From: Siphonodentalium dalli
Taxonomy: Eukaryota > Mollusca > Scaphopoda > Gadilida > Siphonodentaliidae
NCBI GenBank assembly: GCA_032622095.1
Contig: CP136068.1
Location: forward strand, 62,458,025 to 62,522,024
Reading direction: 5' to 3'
Length of the DNA: 64,000 nucleotides
The first letter of the stretch is position 1. Every line of letters starts with the position of its first letter. Both the position numbers and the translations under genes were made by a program. Positions 1 to 12,570 of this stretch are shown here, in pieces. Below the pieces are notes generated by a model. That model did no database searches. It saw nothing but the letters and a program-made list of their open reading frames with translations, and was not told the origin of the DNA.

Positions 1-341
1 CCCTGTCCAGTCTTATATGAGTTCCTGCCTGTCCACTCGTATGAGTTCCAGCCTGTCCACTCTTATAAGATCCAGCCTGTCCACTCTTATATGAGTTCCT
101 CCCTGTCCACTCTTATGAGTTCCAGCCTGTCAACTCTTATGAGTTCCAGCCTGCCCACTTTTATATTAGTTCCTCCCTGTCCACTCTTATATTAGTTCCT
201 CCCTGTCCACTCTTATATTAGTTCCTCTCTGTCCACTCTTATATTAGTTCCTCCATGTACACTCATATATTAGTTCCTCCCTGTCCTCTCTTATGAGTTC
301 CTCCCTGTCCACTATTATATGAGTTGCTGCCTGTCCACTCG
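1..341 (+). repeat. Partial HOR-A tail at the left edge
   Basis: This segment aligns with 2261 onward at an offset of 2,260 bp, and so also with about 5929 onward in the next copy. Shared markers include the monomer ending TCTTATAAGA (61 and 2321) and the following run of TATATTAG monomers. It is therefore the right-hand part of an interior HOR-A segment, joined at about 341 to the start of the next copy. The array clearly continues to the left of the window. Confidence 0.8.
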
Positions 342-3300
342 TATATGAGTTCCTGCCTGTCCACTCGTATATGAGTTCCAGCCTGTCCACTCTTATATGA
401 GTTCCTGCCTGTCCACTCTTATATGAGTTCCTGTCTGTCCACTCTTATGAGTTCCTCCATGTCCACTCTTATGAGTACCTCCCTGTCCACTCTTATGAGT
501 TCCTCCCTTTCCACTCTTATATGAGTTCCTGCCTGTCCACTCTTATATGGGTTCCAGCCTGTCCACTCTTATATGAGTTCCTGCCTGTCCACTCTTATAT
601 GAGTTCCTCCCTGTCCACTTTATATGAGTTCCTCCATGTCCACTCTTATATGAGTTCCTGCCTGTCCACTCTTATATGAGTTCCCCCTTGTCCACTCTTA
701 TATGAGTTGCTCCCTGTCCATTCTTTTATGAGTTTCTCCCTGTCCACTCAAATATGAGTTCCTCCCTGACCACTCTTATATGTGTTCCTGCCTGTCCACT
801 CTTATATCAGTTCCTCCCAGTCCACTCTTATCAGTTCCTCCCTGTCCACTCTTATATGAGTTTCTCCATGTCCACTCTTATATGAGTTCCTCCCTGACCA
901 CTCTTATATGAGTTCCTGCCTGTCCACTCTTATATGAGTTCCCCCTGTCTACTCTTATGAGTTCCTCCCTGTCCACTCTTATATGAGTTCCCCCTGTCCA
1001 CTCTTATATGAGTTCCTCCATGTCCACTCTTATATGAGTTCCTCCATGTCCACCCTTATATGAGTTCCTCCCTGTCCAATCTTATATGAGTTCCTCCCTG
1101 TCCACTCTAATATGAGTTGCTCCCTGTCCACTCTTATATGTGTTCCTGCCTGTCCACTCTTATACGAGTTCCTCCCAGTCCACTCTTATATGAGTTCCTC
1201 CCAGTCCACTCTTATATGAGTTCCTCCCTGTCCACTCTTATATGAGTTTCTCCGTGTCCACTCTTATATGAGTTCCTCCCTGTACACTCTTATATGAGTT
1301 CCTCCCTGTCCACTCTTATATGGGTTCCCCCTGTCTACTCTTATATGAGTTCCTCCGTGTCCAGTCTTATATGAGTTCCTCCCTGTCCACTCTTATATGA
1401 GTTGCTGCCTGCCACTCTTATATGAGTTCATCCATGTCCACTCTTATATGAGTTGATGTCTGTCCACTCTTATATGAGTTCCTCCCTGTCCACTCTTATA
1501 TGAGTTCCTCCCTGACCACTCTTATATGAGTTCCTCCCTGTCCACTATTATATGAGTTCCTGCGTGTCCACTCTTATATGAGTTGCTCCCTGTCCACTCT
1601 TATATGAGTTGCTCCCTGTCCACTCTTTTATGAGTTGCTCCCAGTCCACTCTTTTATGAGTTGCTCCCTGTCCACTCTTTTACGAGTTGCTCCCTGTCCA
1701 CTCTTATATGAGTTGCTGACTGTCCACTCTTATATGAGTTCCTGCCTGTCCACTCTTATATGAGTTCCTCCCTGTCCACTAGTATATGAGTTGCTACCTG
1801 CCACAAGTATATGAGTTCATCCATGTCCACTCTTATATGAGTTGCTGTCAGTCCACTCTTATATGAGTTGCTGTCTGTCCACTCTTATATGAGTTCATCC
1901 CTGTCCACTCTTATATGAGTTGCTGCATGTCCACTCTTATATGAGTTGCTGCATGTCCACTCTTATATGAATTCATCCTTGTCCACTCTTATATTAGTTC
2001 CTCCCTGTCCACTCCTATATGAGTTCCTCCCTGTCCACTCTTATATGAGTTCCTCCCTGTCCACTCTTATATGAGTTCCTCCCTGTCCACTCTTATATGA
2101 GTTCCTCCCTGTCCACTCTTATATTAGTTCCTCCCTGTACACTCATATATTAGTTCCTCCATGTCCTCTCTTATATGAGTTCCTCCCTGTCCACTCTTAT
2201 ATGAGTTGCTGCCTGTCCACTCGTATATGAGTTCCAGCCTGTCCACTCTTATGAGTTCCTCCCTGTCCACTCTTATATGAGTTCCTGCCTGTCCACTCTT
2301 ATGAGTTCCAGCCTGTCCACTCTTATAAGATCCAGCCTGTCCACTCTTATATGAGTTCCTCCCTGTCCACTCTTATGAGTTCCAGCCTGTCCACTCTTAT
2401 GAGTTCCAGCCTGTCCACTCTTATATTAGTTCCTCCCTGTCCACTCTTATATTAGTTCCTCCCTGTCCACTCTTATATTAGTTCCTCTCTGTCCACTCTT
2501 ATATTAGTTCCTCCATGTACACTCATATATTAGTTCCTCCCTGTCCTCTCTTATATGAGTTCCTCCCTGTCCACTATTATACGAGTTGCTGCCTGTCCAC
2601 TCTTATGAGTACCTCCCTGTCCACTCGTATATGAGTTCCAGCCTGTCCACTCTTATATGAGTTCCTGCCTGTCCACTCTTATATGAGTTCCTGCCTGTCC
2701 ACTCTTATGAGTTCCTCCATGTCCACTCTTATGAGTACCTCCCTGCCCACTCTTATGAGTTCCTCCCTGTCCACTCTTATATGAGTTCCTGCCTGTCCAC
2801 TCTTATATGAGTTCCAGCCTGTCCACTCTTATATGAGTTCCTGCCTGTCCACTCTTATATGAGTTCCTCCCTGTCCACTTTATATGAGTTCCTCCCTGCC
2901 CACTCTTATATGAGTTCCTGCCTGTCCACTCTTATATGAGTTCCTGCCTGTCCACTCTTATATGAGTTCCCCCTTGTCCACTCTTATATGAGTTGCTCCC
3001 TGTCCATTTTTTTATGAGTTTCTCCCTGTCCACTCAAATATGAGTTCCTCCCTGACCACTCTTATATGTGTTCCTGCCTGTCCACTCTTATATGAGTTCC
3101 TCCCAGTCCACTCTTATGAGTTCCTCCCTGTCCACTCTTATCTGAGTTTCTCCATGTCCACTCTTATATGAGTTCCTCCCTGACCACTCTTATATGAGTT
3201 CCTGCCTGTCCACTCTTATATGAGTTCCCCTGTCTACTCTTATGAGTTCCTCCCTGTCCACTCTTATATGAGTTCCCCCTGTCCACTCTTATATGAGTTC

Positions 3301-3960
3301 CTCCATGTCCACTCTTATATGAGTTCCTCCATGTCCACCCTTATATGAGTTCCTCCCTGTCCAATCTTATATGAGTTCCTCCCTGTCCACTCTAATATGA
3401 GTTGCTCCCTGTCCACTCTTATATGTGTTCCTGCCTGTCCACTCTTATACGAGTTCCTCCCAGTCCACTCTTATATGAGTTCCTCCCAGTCCACTCTTAT
3501 AGGAGTTCCTCCCTGTCCACTCTTATATGAGTTTCTCCATGTCCACTCTTATATGAGTTCCTCCCTGTACACTCTTATATGAGTTCCTGCCTGTCCACTC
3601 TTATATGGGTTCCCCCTGTCTACTCTTATGAGTTGCTCCCTGTCCACTCTTATATGAGTTCCCACTGTCCACTCTTATATGAGTTCCTCCATGTCCAGTC
3701 TTATATGAGTTCCTCCATGTCCAGTCTTATATGAGTTCCTCCCTGTCCACTCTTATATGAGTTGCTGCCTGCCACTCTTATATGAGTTCATCCATGTCCA
3801 CTCTTATATGAGTTGATGTCTGTACACTCTTGTATGAGTTCCTCCCTGTCCACTCTTATATGAGTTCCTCCCTGTCCACTCTTATATGAGTTCCTCCCTG
3901 TACACTCTTATATGCGTTCCTGCGTGTCCACTCTTATATGAGTTGCTCCATGTCCACTCG
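342..3960 (+). repeat. HOR-A copy 1 (3,619 bp)
   Basis: First of two long near-identical units. Its start, TATATGAGTTCCTGCC, recurs at 3961, an offset of 3,619 bp. The same offset holds for the TATATCAG monomer at 801 and 4420. It contains a short run of CTTTTATGAG monomers near 1620-1690, an unusual CACAAGTATATG monomer near 1803, and TATATTAG monomers near 2420-2550. Its second half (from about 2261) is a diverged repeat of the window start and of the unit's first kilobase, displaced by about 2,260-2,286 bp. The 3.6-kb unit therefore contains an older internal duplication. No gene is present. Confidence 0.88.
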
Positions 3961-6900
3961 TATATGAGTTCCTGCCTGTCCACTCGTATATGAGTTCCAG
4001 CCTGTCCACTCTTATATGAGTTCCTGCCTGTCCACTCTTATATGAGTTCCTGTCTGTCCACTCTTATGAGTTCCTCCATGTCCACTCTTATGAGTACCTC
4101 CCTGTCCACTCTTATGAGTTCCTCCCTTTCCACTCTTATATGAGTTCCTGCCTGTCCACTCTTATATGGGTTCCAGCCTGTCCACTCTTATATGAGTTCC
4201 TGCCTGTCCACTCTTATATGAGTTCCTCCCTGTCCACTTTATATGAGTTCCTCCATGTCCACTCTTATATGAGTTCCTGCCTGTCCACTCTTATATGAGT
4301 TCCCCCTTGTCCACTCTTATATGAGTTGCTCCCTGTCCATTCTTTTATGAGTTTCTCCCTGTCCACTCAAATATGAGTTCCTCCCTGACCACTCTTATAT
4401 GTGTTCCTGCCTGTCCACTCTTATATCAGTTCCTCCCAGTCCACTCTTATCAGTTCCTCCCTGTCCACTCTTATATGAGTTTCTCCATGTCCACTCTTAT
4501 ATGAGTTCCTCCCTGACCACTCTTATATGAGTTCCTGCCTGTCCACTCTTATATGAGTTCCCCCTGTCTACTCTTATGAGTTCCTCCCTGTCCACTCTTA
4601 TATGAGTTCCCCCTGTCCACTCTTATATGAGTTCCTCCATGTCCACTCTTATATGAGTTCCTCCATGTCCACCCTTATATGAGTTCCTCCCTGTCCAATC
4701 TTATATGAGTTCCTCCCTGTCCACTCTAATATGAGTTGCTCCCTGTCCACTCTTATATGTGTTCCTGCCTGTCCACTCTTATACGAGTTCCTCCCAGTCC
4801 ACTCTTATATGAGTTCCTCCCAGTCCACTCTTATATGAGTTCCTCCCTGTCCACTCTTATATGAGTTTCTCCGTGTCCACTCTTATATGAGTTCCTCCCT
4901 GTACACTCTTATATGAGTTCCTCCCTGTCCACTCTTATATGGGTTCCCCCTGTCTACTCTTATGAGTTCCTCCCTGTCCACTCTTATATGAGTTCCCACT
5001 GTCCACTCTTATATGAGTTCCTCCGTGTCCAGTCTTATATGAGTTCCTCCCTGTCCACTCTTATATGAGTTGCTGCCTGCCACTCTTATATGAGTTCATC
5101 CATGTCCACTCTTATATGAGTTGATGTCTGTCCACTCTTATATGAGTTCCTCCCTGTCCACTCTTATATGAGTTCCTCCCTGACCACTCTTATATGAGTT
5201 CCTCCCTGTCCACTATTATATGAGTTCCTGCGTGTCCACTCTTATATGAGTTGCTCCCTGTCCACTCTTATATGAGTTGCTCCCTGTCCACTCTTTTATG
5301 AGTTGCTCCCAGTCCACTCTTTTATGAGTTGCTCCCTGTCCACTCTTTTACGAGTTGCTCCCTGTCCACTCTTATATGAGTTGCTGACTGTCCACTCTTA
5401 TATGAGTTCCTGCCTGTCCACTCTTATATGAGTTCCTCCCTGTCCACTAGTATATGAGTTGCTACCTGCCACAAGTATATGAGTTCATCCATGTCCACTC
5501 TTATATGAGTTGCTGTCAGTCCACTCTTATATGAGTTGCTGTCTGTCCACTCTTATATGAGTTCATCCCTGTCCACTCTTATATGAGTTGCTGCATGTCC
5601 ACTCTTATATGAGTTGCTGCATGTCCACTCTTATATGAATTCATCCTTGTCCACTCTTATATTAGTTCCTCCCTGTCCACTCCTATATGAGTTCCTCCCT
5701 GTCCACTCTTATATGAGTTCCTCCCTGTCCACTCTTATATGAGTTCCTCCCTGTCCACTCTTATATGAGTTCCTCCCTGTCCACTCTTATATTAGTTCCT
5801 CCCTGTACACTCATATATTAGTTCCTCCATGTCCTCTCTTATATGAGTTCCTCCCTGTCCACTCTTATATGAGTTGCTGCCTGTCCACTCGTATATGAGT
5901 TCCAGCCTGTCCACTCTTATGAGTTCCTCCCTGTCCACTCTTATATGAGTTCCTGCCTGTCCACTCTTATGAGTTCCAGCCTGTCCACTCTTATAAGATC
6001 CAGCCTGTCCACTCTTATATGAGTTCCTCCCTGTCCACTCTTATGAGTTCCAGCCTGTCCACTCTTATGAGTTCCAGCCTGTCCACTCTTATATTAGTTC
6101 CTCCCTGTCCACTCTTATATTAGTTCCTCCCTGTCCACTCTTATATTAGTTCCTCTCTGTCCACTCTTATATTAGTTCCTCCATGTACACTCATATATTA
6201 GTTCCTCCCTGTCCTCTCTTATATGAGTTCCTCCCTGTCCACTATTATACGAGTTGCTGCCTGTCCACTCTTATGAGTACCTCCCTGTCCACTCGTATAT
6301 GAGTTCCAGCCTGTCCACTCTTATATGAGTTCCTGCCTGTCCACTCTTATATGAGTTCCTGCCTGTCCACTCTTATGAGTTCCTCCATGTCCACTCTTAT
6401 GAGTACCTCCCTGCCCACTCTTATGAGTTCCTCCCTGTCCACTCTTATATGAGTTCCTGCCTGTCCACTCTTATATGAGTTCCAGCCTGTCCACTCTTAT
6501 ATGAGTTCCTGCCTGTCCACTCTTATATGAGTTCCTCCCTGTCCACTTTATATGAGTTCCTCCCTGCCCACTCTTATATGAGTTCCTGCCTGTCCACTCT
6601 TATATGAGTTCCTGCCTGTCCACTCTTATATGAGTTCCCCCTTGTCCACTCTTATATGAGTTGCTCCCTGTCCATTTTTTTATGAGTTTCTCCCTGTCCA
6701 CTCAAATATGAGTTCCTCCCTGACCACTCTTATATGTGTTCCTGCCTGTCCACTCTTATATGAGTTCCTCCCAGTCCACTCTTATGAGTTCCTCCCTGTC
6801 CACTCTTATCTGAGTTTCTCCATGTCCACTCTTATATGAGTTCCTCCCTGACCACTCTTATATGAGTTCCTGCCTGTCCACTCTTATATGAGTTCCCCTG

Positions 6901-7628
6901 TCTACTCTTATGAGTTCCTCCCTGTCCACTCTTATATGAGTTCCCCCTGTCCACTCTTATATGAGTTCCTCCATGTCCACTCTTATATGAGTTCCTCCAT
7001 GTCCACCCTTATATGAGTTCCTCCCTGTCCAATCTTATATGAGTTCCTCCCTGTCCACTCTAATATGAGTTGCTCCCTGTCCACTCTTATATGTGTTCCT
7101 GCCTGTCCACTCTTATACGAGTTCCTCCCAGTCCACTCTTATATGAGTTCCTCCCAGTCCACTCTTATATGAGTTCCTCCCTGTCCACTCTTATATGAGT
7201 TTCTCCATGTCCACTCTTATATGAGTTCCTCCCTGTACACTCTTATATGAGTTCCTGCCTGTCCACTCTTATATGGGTTCCCCCTGTCTACTCTTATGAG
7301 TTCCTCCCTGTCCACTCTTATATGAGTTCCCACTGTCCACTCTTATATGAGTTCCTCCATGTCCAGTCTTATATGAGTTCCTCCATGTCCAGTCTTATAT
7401 GAGTTCCTCCCTGTCCACTCTTATATGAGTTGCTGCCTGCCACTCTTATATGAGTTCATCCATGTCCACTCTTATATGAGTTGATGTCTGTCCACTCTTG
7501 TATGAGTTCCTCCCTGTCCACTCTTATATGAGTTCCTCCCTGTCCACTCTTATATGAGTTCCTCCCTGTACACTCTTATATGCGTTCCTGCGTGTCCACT
7601 CTTATATGAGTTGCTCCATGTCCACTCT
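3961..7628 (+). repeat. HOR-A copy 2 (3,668 bp)
   Basis: Second copy of the unit at 342-3960. Corresponding markers lie 3,619 bp apart at the beginning and 3,668 bp apart further on: CACAAGTATATG at 1803 and 5471, TCTTATAAGA at 2321 and 5989. The change is a 49-bp gain near 4957-5010, made of one 24-bp and one 25-bp monomer absent from copy 1 near 1338. The match ends at 7628, where copy 1 goes on into the next unit (CCACTCG) and this copy does not (CCACTCT). Other differences seen are single substitutions. Confidence 0.87.
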
Positions 7629-10600
7629 TATATGAGTTGCTCCCTGTCCACTCTTTTATGAGTTGCTCCCAGTCCACTCTTTTATGAGTTGCTCCCTGTC
7701 CACTCTTTTATGAGTTGCTCCCTGTCCACTCTTATATGAGTTGCTGACTGTCCACTCTTATATGAGTTCCTGCCTGTCCACTCTTATATGAGTTCCTCCC
7801 TGTCCACTAGTATATGAGTTGCTGCCTGCCACAAGTATATGAGTTCATCCATGTCCACTCTTATATGAGTTGCTGTCTGTCCACTCTTAGATGAGTTCAT
7901 CCCTGTCCACTCTTATATGAGTTGCTGCATGTCCACTCTTATATGAATTCATCCTTGTCCACTCTTATATTAGTTCCTCCCTGTCCACTCTTATGTGAGT
8001 TCCTCACAGTCCACTCTTATATGAGTTCCTCATTGTCCACTCTTATATGAGTCCCTCATTGTCCACTCTTATATGAGTTCCTCCCAGTCCACTCTTATAT
8101 GAGTTGTTGACTGTCCACTATTATATGAGTCCCACTAGTATATGAGTTCATCCATGTCCACTCTTATATGAGTTGCTGTCTGTCCACTCTTATATGAGTT
8201 CCTCCCTGTCCACTCTTATATGAGTTCCTCCTTGTCCACTCTTATATGAGTTCCTCATTGTCCACTCTTATATGAGTCCCTCATTGTCCACTCTTATATG
8301 AGTTGCTGCCTGTCCACTATTATATGGGTTCCAGTCTGTCCACTCTTATGTGAGTTCCTCATTTTCCACTCTTATATGAGTTCCTACCAGTCCACTCTTA
8401 TATGAGTTGTTGCCTGTCCACTATTATATGAGTCACAGCCTTTCCACTCTTATATGAATTCCTGCATGTCCACTCTTATATGAGTTCTTCCCTGTCCACT
8501 CTTATATGAGTTCTTCCCTGTCCACTGTTATATGAGTTCCTCCCTGTCCACTCTTATTTGAGATCCTCCCTGTCCACTCTTATATGAGTTCCAGCCTGTC
8601 CACTCTTATATGAGTTCCTCCCTGTCCACTCTTATATGAGTTCCTCCCTGTCCACTCTTATGAGTTCCTCCCTGTCCACTCTAATATGAGTTCCTCCCTG
8701 TCCACTCTTATATGAGTTCCTCCCTGTCCACTCTTATATGAGTTCCTCCCTTTCCACTCTTATGAGCTTCTCCCTGTCCACTCTAATATGAGTTCTTCCC
8801 TGTCCATCTTATATGAGTTCCACCATGTCAACTCTAATATGAGTTCCAGCCTGTCCACTCTTATATGAGTTCCTGCCTGTCCACTCTTATATGAGTTCAT
8901 ACCTGTCCACTCTTATATGAGTTCCTCCCTGTCCACTCTTATATGAGTTCCTCCCTGTCCACTCTTATATGAGTTCCTCCCTGTCCACTCTTATATGAGT
9001 TCCTCCCTGTCCACTCTTATGAGCTCCTCCCTGTCCACTCTAATATGAGTTCTTCCCTGTCCATCTTATATGAGTTCCTCCATGTCCACTCTAATATGAG
9101 TTCCTGCATGTCCACTCTTATATGAGTTCCTCCCTGTCCACTCGTATATGAGTTCCTCCCTGTTCACTCTTATATGAGTTCCTCCCTGTCCACTCTTATA
9201 TGAGTTCCTCCCTGTCCACTCTTATGAGTTCCTCCCTGTCCACTCTAATATGAGTTCCTCCCTGTCCACTCTTATATGAGTTCCTCCCTGTCCACTCTTA
9301 TATGAGTTCCTCCCTTTCCACTCTTATATGAGTTCCTCCCTGTCCACTCTTATTTGAGATCTTCCCTGTCCACTCTTATATGAGTTCCAGCCTGTCCACT
9401 CTTATATGAGTTCCTGCCTGTCCACTCTTATATGAGTTCCTCCCTGTCCACTCTTATATGAGTTCCTACCTGTCCACTCTTATATGAGTTCCTCCCTGTC
9501 CACTCTTATATGAGTTCCTCCCTGTCCACTCTTATATGAGTTCCTCCCTGTCCACTCTTATATGAATTCCTCCCTGTCCACTCTTATGAGCTCCTCCCTG
9601 TCCACTCTAATATGAGTTCTTCCCTGTCCATCTTATATGAGTTCCTCCATGTCCACTCTAATATGAGTTCCTGCATGTCCACACTTATATGAGTTCCTCC
9701 CTGTCCACTCGTATGTGAGTTCCTCCCTGTTCACTCTTATGTGAGTTCCTGCCTGTCCACTCTTATATGAGTTCCTCCCTGTCCACTCTTATATGATTTC
9801 CTCCCTTTCCACTCTTATATGAGTTCCTCCCTGTCCACTCTTATTTGAGATCCTCCCTGTCCACTCTTATATGAGTTCCAGCCTGTCCACTCTTATATGA
9901 GTTCCTGCCTGTCCACTCTTATATGAGTTCCTCCCTGTCCACTCTTATATGCGTTCCTACCTGTCCACTCTTATATGAGTTCCTCCCTGTCCACTCTTAT
10001 ATGAGTTCCTCCCTGTCCACTCTTATATGAGTTCCTCCCTGTCCACTCTTATATGAGTTCCTCCCTGTCCACTAGTATATGAGTTGCTGCCTGCCACAAG
10101 TATATGAGTTCATCCATGTCCACTCTTATATGAGTTGCTGTCTGTCCACTCTTATATGAGTTCATCCCTGTCCACTCTTATATGAGTTGCTGCATGTCCA
10201 CTCTTGCATGAATTCATCCTTGTCCACTCTTATATTAGTTCCTCCCTGTCCACTCTTATGTGAGTTCCTCACAGTCCACTCTTATATGAGTTCCTCATTG
10301 TCCACTCTTATATGAGTCTCTCATTGTCCACTCTTATATGAGTTCCTCCCAGTCCACTCTTATATGAGTTGTTGACTGTCCACTATTATATGAGTCCCAG
10401 CATGTCCACTCTTATATGAGTTCTTCCCAGTCCACTGTTATATGAGTTCCTCCCTGTCCACTCTTATTTGAGATCCTCCCTGTCCACTCTTATATGAGTT
10501 CCAGCCTGTCCACTCTTATATGAGTTCCTCCCTGTCCACTCTTATATGAGTTCCTCCCTGTCCACTCTTATGAGTTCCTCCCTGTCCACTCTAATATGAG

Positions 10601-10790
10601 TTGCTGACTGTCCACTCTTATATGAGTTCCTGCCTGTCCACTCTTATATGAGTTCCTCTCTGTCCACTAGTATATGAGTTGTTGCCTGCCACTAGTATAT
10701 GAGTTCATCCATGTCCACTCTTATATGAGTTGCTGTCTGTCCACTCTTATATGAGTTCCTCCCTGTCCACTCTTATATGAGTTCCTCCTT
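7629..10790 (+). repeat. Mosaic satellite segment with a 2,265-bp direct repeat
   Basis: Ordinary monomers without one clean unit length. The start (7629-7970) resembles 5270-5660, including three CTTTTATGAG monomers. A stretch near 7780-8132 is repeated near 10045-10397, offset 2,265 bp, with ACAAGTATAT at 7831 and 10096 and TTATGTGAG at 7991 and 10256. Beyond 8133 the matching partner shifts to an offset of 2,557 bp, so 292 bp present near 10398-10690 are missing at 8133. From 8500 to 10050 the array is mostly consensus monomers with several GAGATCCTCC and TATGAGCTCC variants. I see no gene here. Confidence 0.8.
8125..8146 (+). other. 17-bp truncated junction monomer (deletion scar)
   Basis: Here TATATGAGTCCC is followed directly by ACTAGTATATGAG, so two successive TATATGAG cores are only 17 bp apart. 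The flanks match 10366-10397 (left) and 10698 onward (right), with 292 bp between them there. The join falls on a shared CCA. It reads as an out-of-register deletion with 3-bp microhomology, although an insertion in the other copy cannot be excluded. Confidence 0.75.
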
Positions 10791-12030
10791 GTCCACTCTT
10801 ATATGAGTTCCTCATTGTCCACTCTTATATGAGTCCCTCATTGTCCACTCTTATATGAGTTGCTGCCTGTCCACTATTATATGAGTTCCAGTCTGTCCAC
10901 TCTTATATGAGTTCCTCATTTTCCACTCTTATATGAGTTCCTCCCAGTCCACTCTTATATGAGTTGTTGCCTGTCCACTATTATATGAGTCCCAGCCTGT
11001 TCACTCTTATATGAATTCCTGCATGTCCACTCTTATATGAGTTCTTCCCTGTCCACTGTTATATGAGTTCCTCCCTGTCCACTCTTATTTGAGATCCTCC
11101 CTGTCCACTATTATATGAGTTCCAGCCTGTCCACTCTTATGAGTTCATCCCTGTCCACTCTTATTTGAGTTCCTCCCTGTCCACTCTTATGAGTTCCTCC
11201 CTGTCCACTCTAATATGAGTTCCTCCCTGTCCACTCTTATATGAGTTCCTCCCTGTCCACTCTTATATGATTTCCTCCCTTTCCACTCTTATATGAGTTC
11301 CTCCCTGTCCACTCTTATTTGAGATCCTCCCTGTCCACTCTTATATGAGTTCCAGCCTGTCCACTCTTATATGAGTTCCTGCCTGTCCACTCTTATATGA
11401 GTTCCTCCCTGTCCACTCTTATATGAGTTCCTCATTGTCCACTCTTATATGAGTCCCTCATTGTCCACTCTTATATGAGTTGCTGCCTGTCCACTATTAT
11501 ATGAGTTCCAGTCTGTCCACTCTTATATGAGTTCCTCATTTTCCACTCTTATATGAGTTCCTCCCAGTCCACTCTTATATGAGTTGTTGCCTGTCCACTA
11601 TTATATGAGTCCCAGCCTGTTCACTCTTATATGAATTCCTGCATGTCCACTCTTATATGAGTTCTTCCCTGTCCACTGTTATATGAGTTCCTCCCTGTCC
11701 ACTCTTATTTGAGATCCTCCCTGTCCACTATTATATGAGTTCCAGCCTGTCCACTCTTATGAGTTCATCCCTGTCCACTCTTATTTGAGTTCCTCCCTGT
11801 CCACTCTTATGAGTTCCTCCCTGTCCACTCTAATATGAGTTCCTCCCTGTCCACTCTTATATGAGTTCCTCCCTGTCCACTCTTATATGATTTCCTCCCT
11901 TTCCACTCTTATATGAGTTCCTCCCTGTCCACTCTTATTTGAGATCCTCCCTGTCCACTCTTATATGAGTTCCAGCCTGTCCACTCTTATATGAGTTCCT
12001 GCCTGTCCACTCTTATATGAGTTCCTCCCT
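10791..12030 (+). repeat. 620-bp tandem duplication
   Basis: Two adjacent copies, about 10791-11410 and 11411-12030, follow one another at an offset of exactly 620 bp. The monomer run GTTCCTCATTG then GAGTCCCTCATTG starts near 10807 and again near 11427. The TTCCACTCTT monomer at 11281 recurs at 11901. The same segment is found again within HOR-B near 15300 and 18760, where it is single. Confidence 0.85.
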
Positions 12031-12570
12031 GTCCACTCTTATATGAGTTCCTACCTGTCCACTCTTATATGAGTTCCTCCCTGTCCACTCTTATATGAGT
12101 TCCTCCCTGTCCACTCTTATATGAGTTCCTCCCTATCCACTCTTATATGAGTTCCTCCCTGTCCACTCTTATGAGCTCCTCCCTGTCCACTCTAATATGA
12201 GTTCTTCCCTGTCCATCTTATATGAGTTCCTCCATGTCCACTCTAATATGAGTTCCTGCATGTCCACTCTTATATGAGTTCCTCCCTGTCCACTCGTATA
12301 TGAGTTCCTCCCTGTTCACTCTTATATGAGTTCCTCCCTGTCCACTCTTATATGAGTTCCTCCCTGTCCACTCTTATATGAGTTCCTCCCTGTCCACTCT
12401 AATATGAGTTCCTCCCTGTCCACTCTTATATGAGTTCCTCCCTGTCCACTCTCATATGAGTTCCTCCCTTTCCACTCTTATATGAGTTCCTCCCTGTCCA
12501 CTCTTATTTGAGATCCTCCCTGTCCACTCTTATATGAGTTCCAGTCTGTCCACTCTTATCTGAGTTCCTG
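12031..12570 (+). repeat. Satellite segment linking the 620-bp duplication to HOR-B
   Basis: Consensus-type monomers containing the paired variants TCATATGAG (near 12452) and CCAGTCTGTCC then TTATCTGAG (12541). The stretch from about 11411 to 13086 is repeated at about 18762-20437, offset 7,351 bp. Anchors are CCAGTCTGTC at 12541 and 19892 and CTGGTCACT at 12881 and 20232. Confidence 0.8.

Noticed and set aside
3397-3582. 61-codon open frame on the + strand
   Set aside because: It is monomer sequence read through (Ser/Thr/Leu/Tyr-rich, with period-like motifs). It is open only because variant monomers avoid stops, and has no coding features such as a non-repeat domain, splice signals or codon bias.
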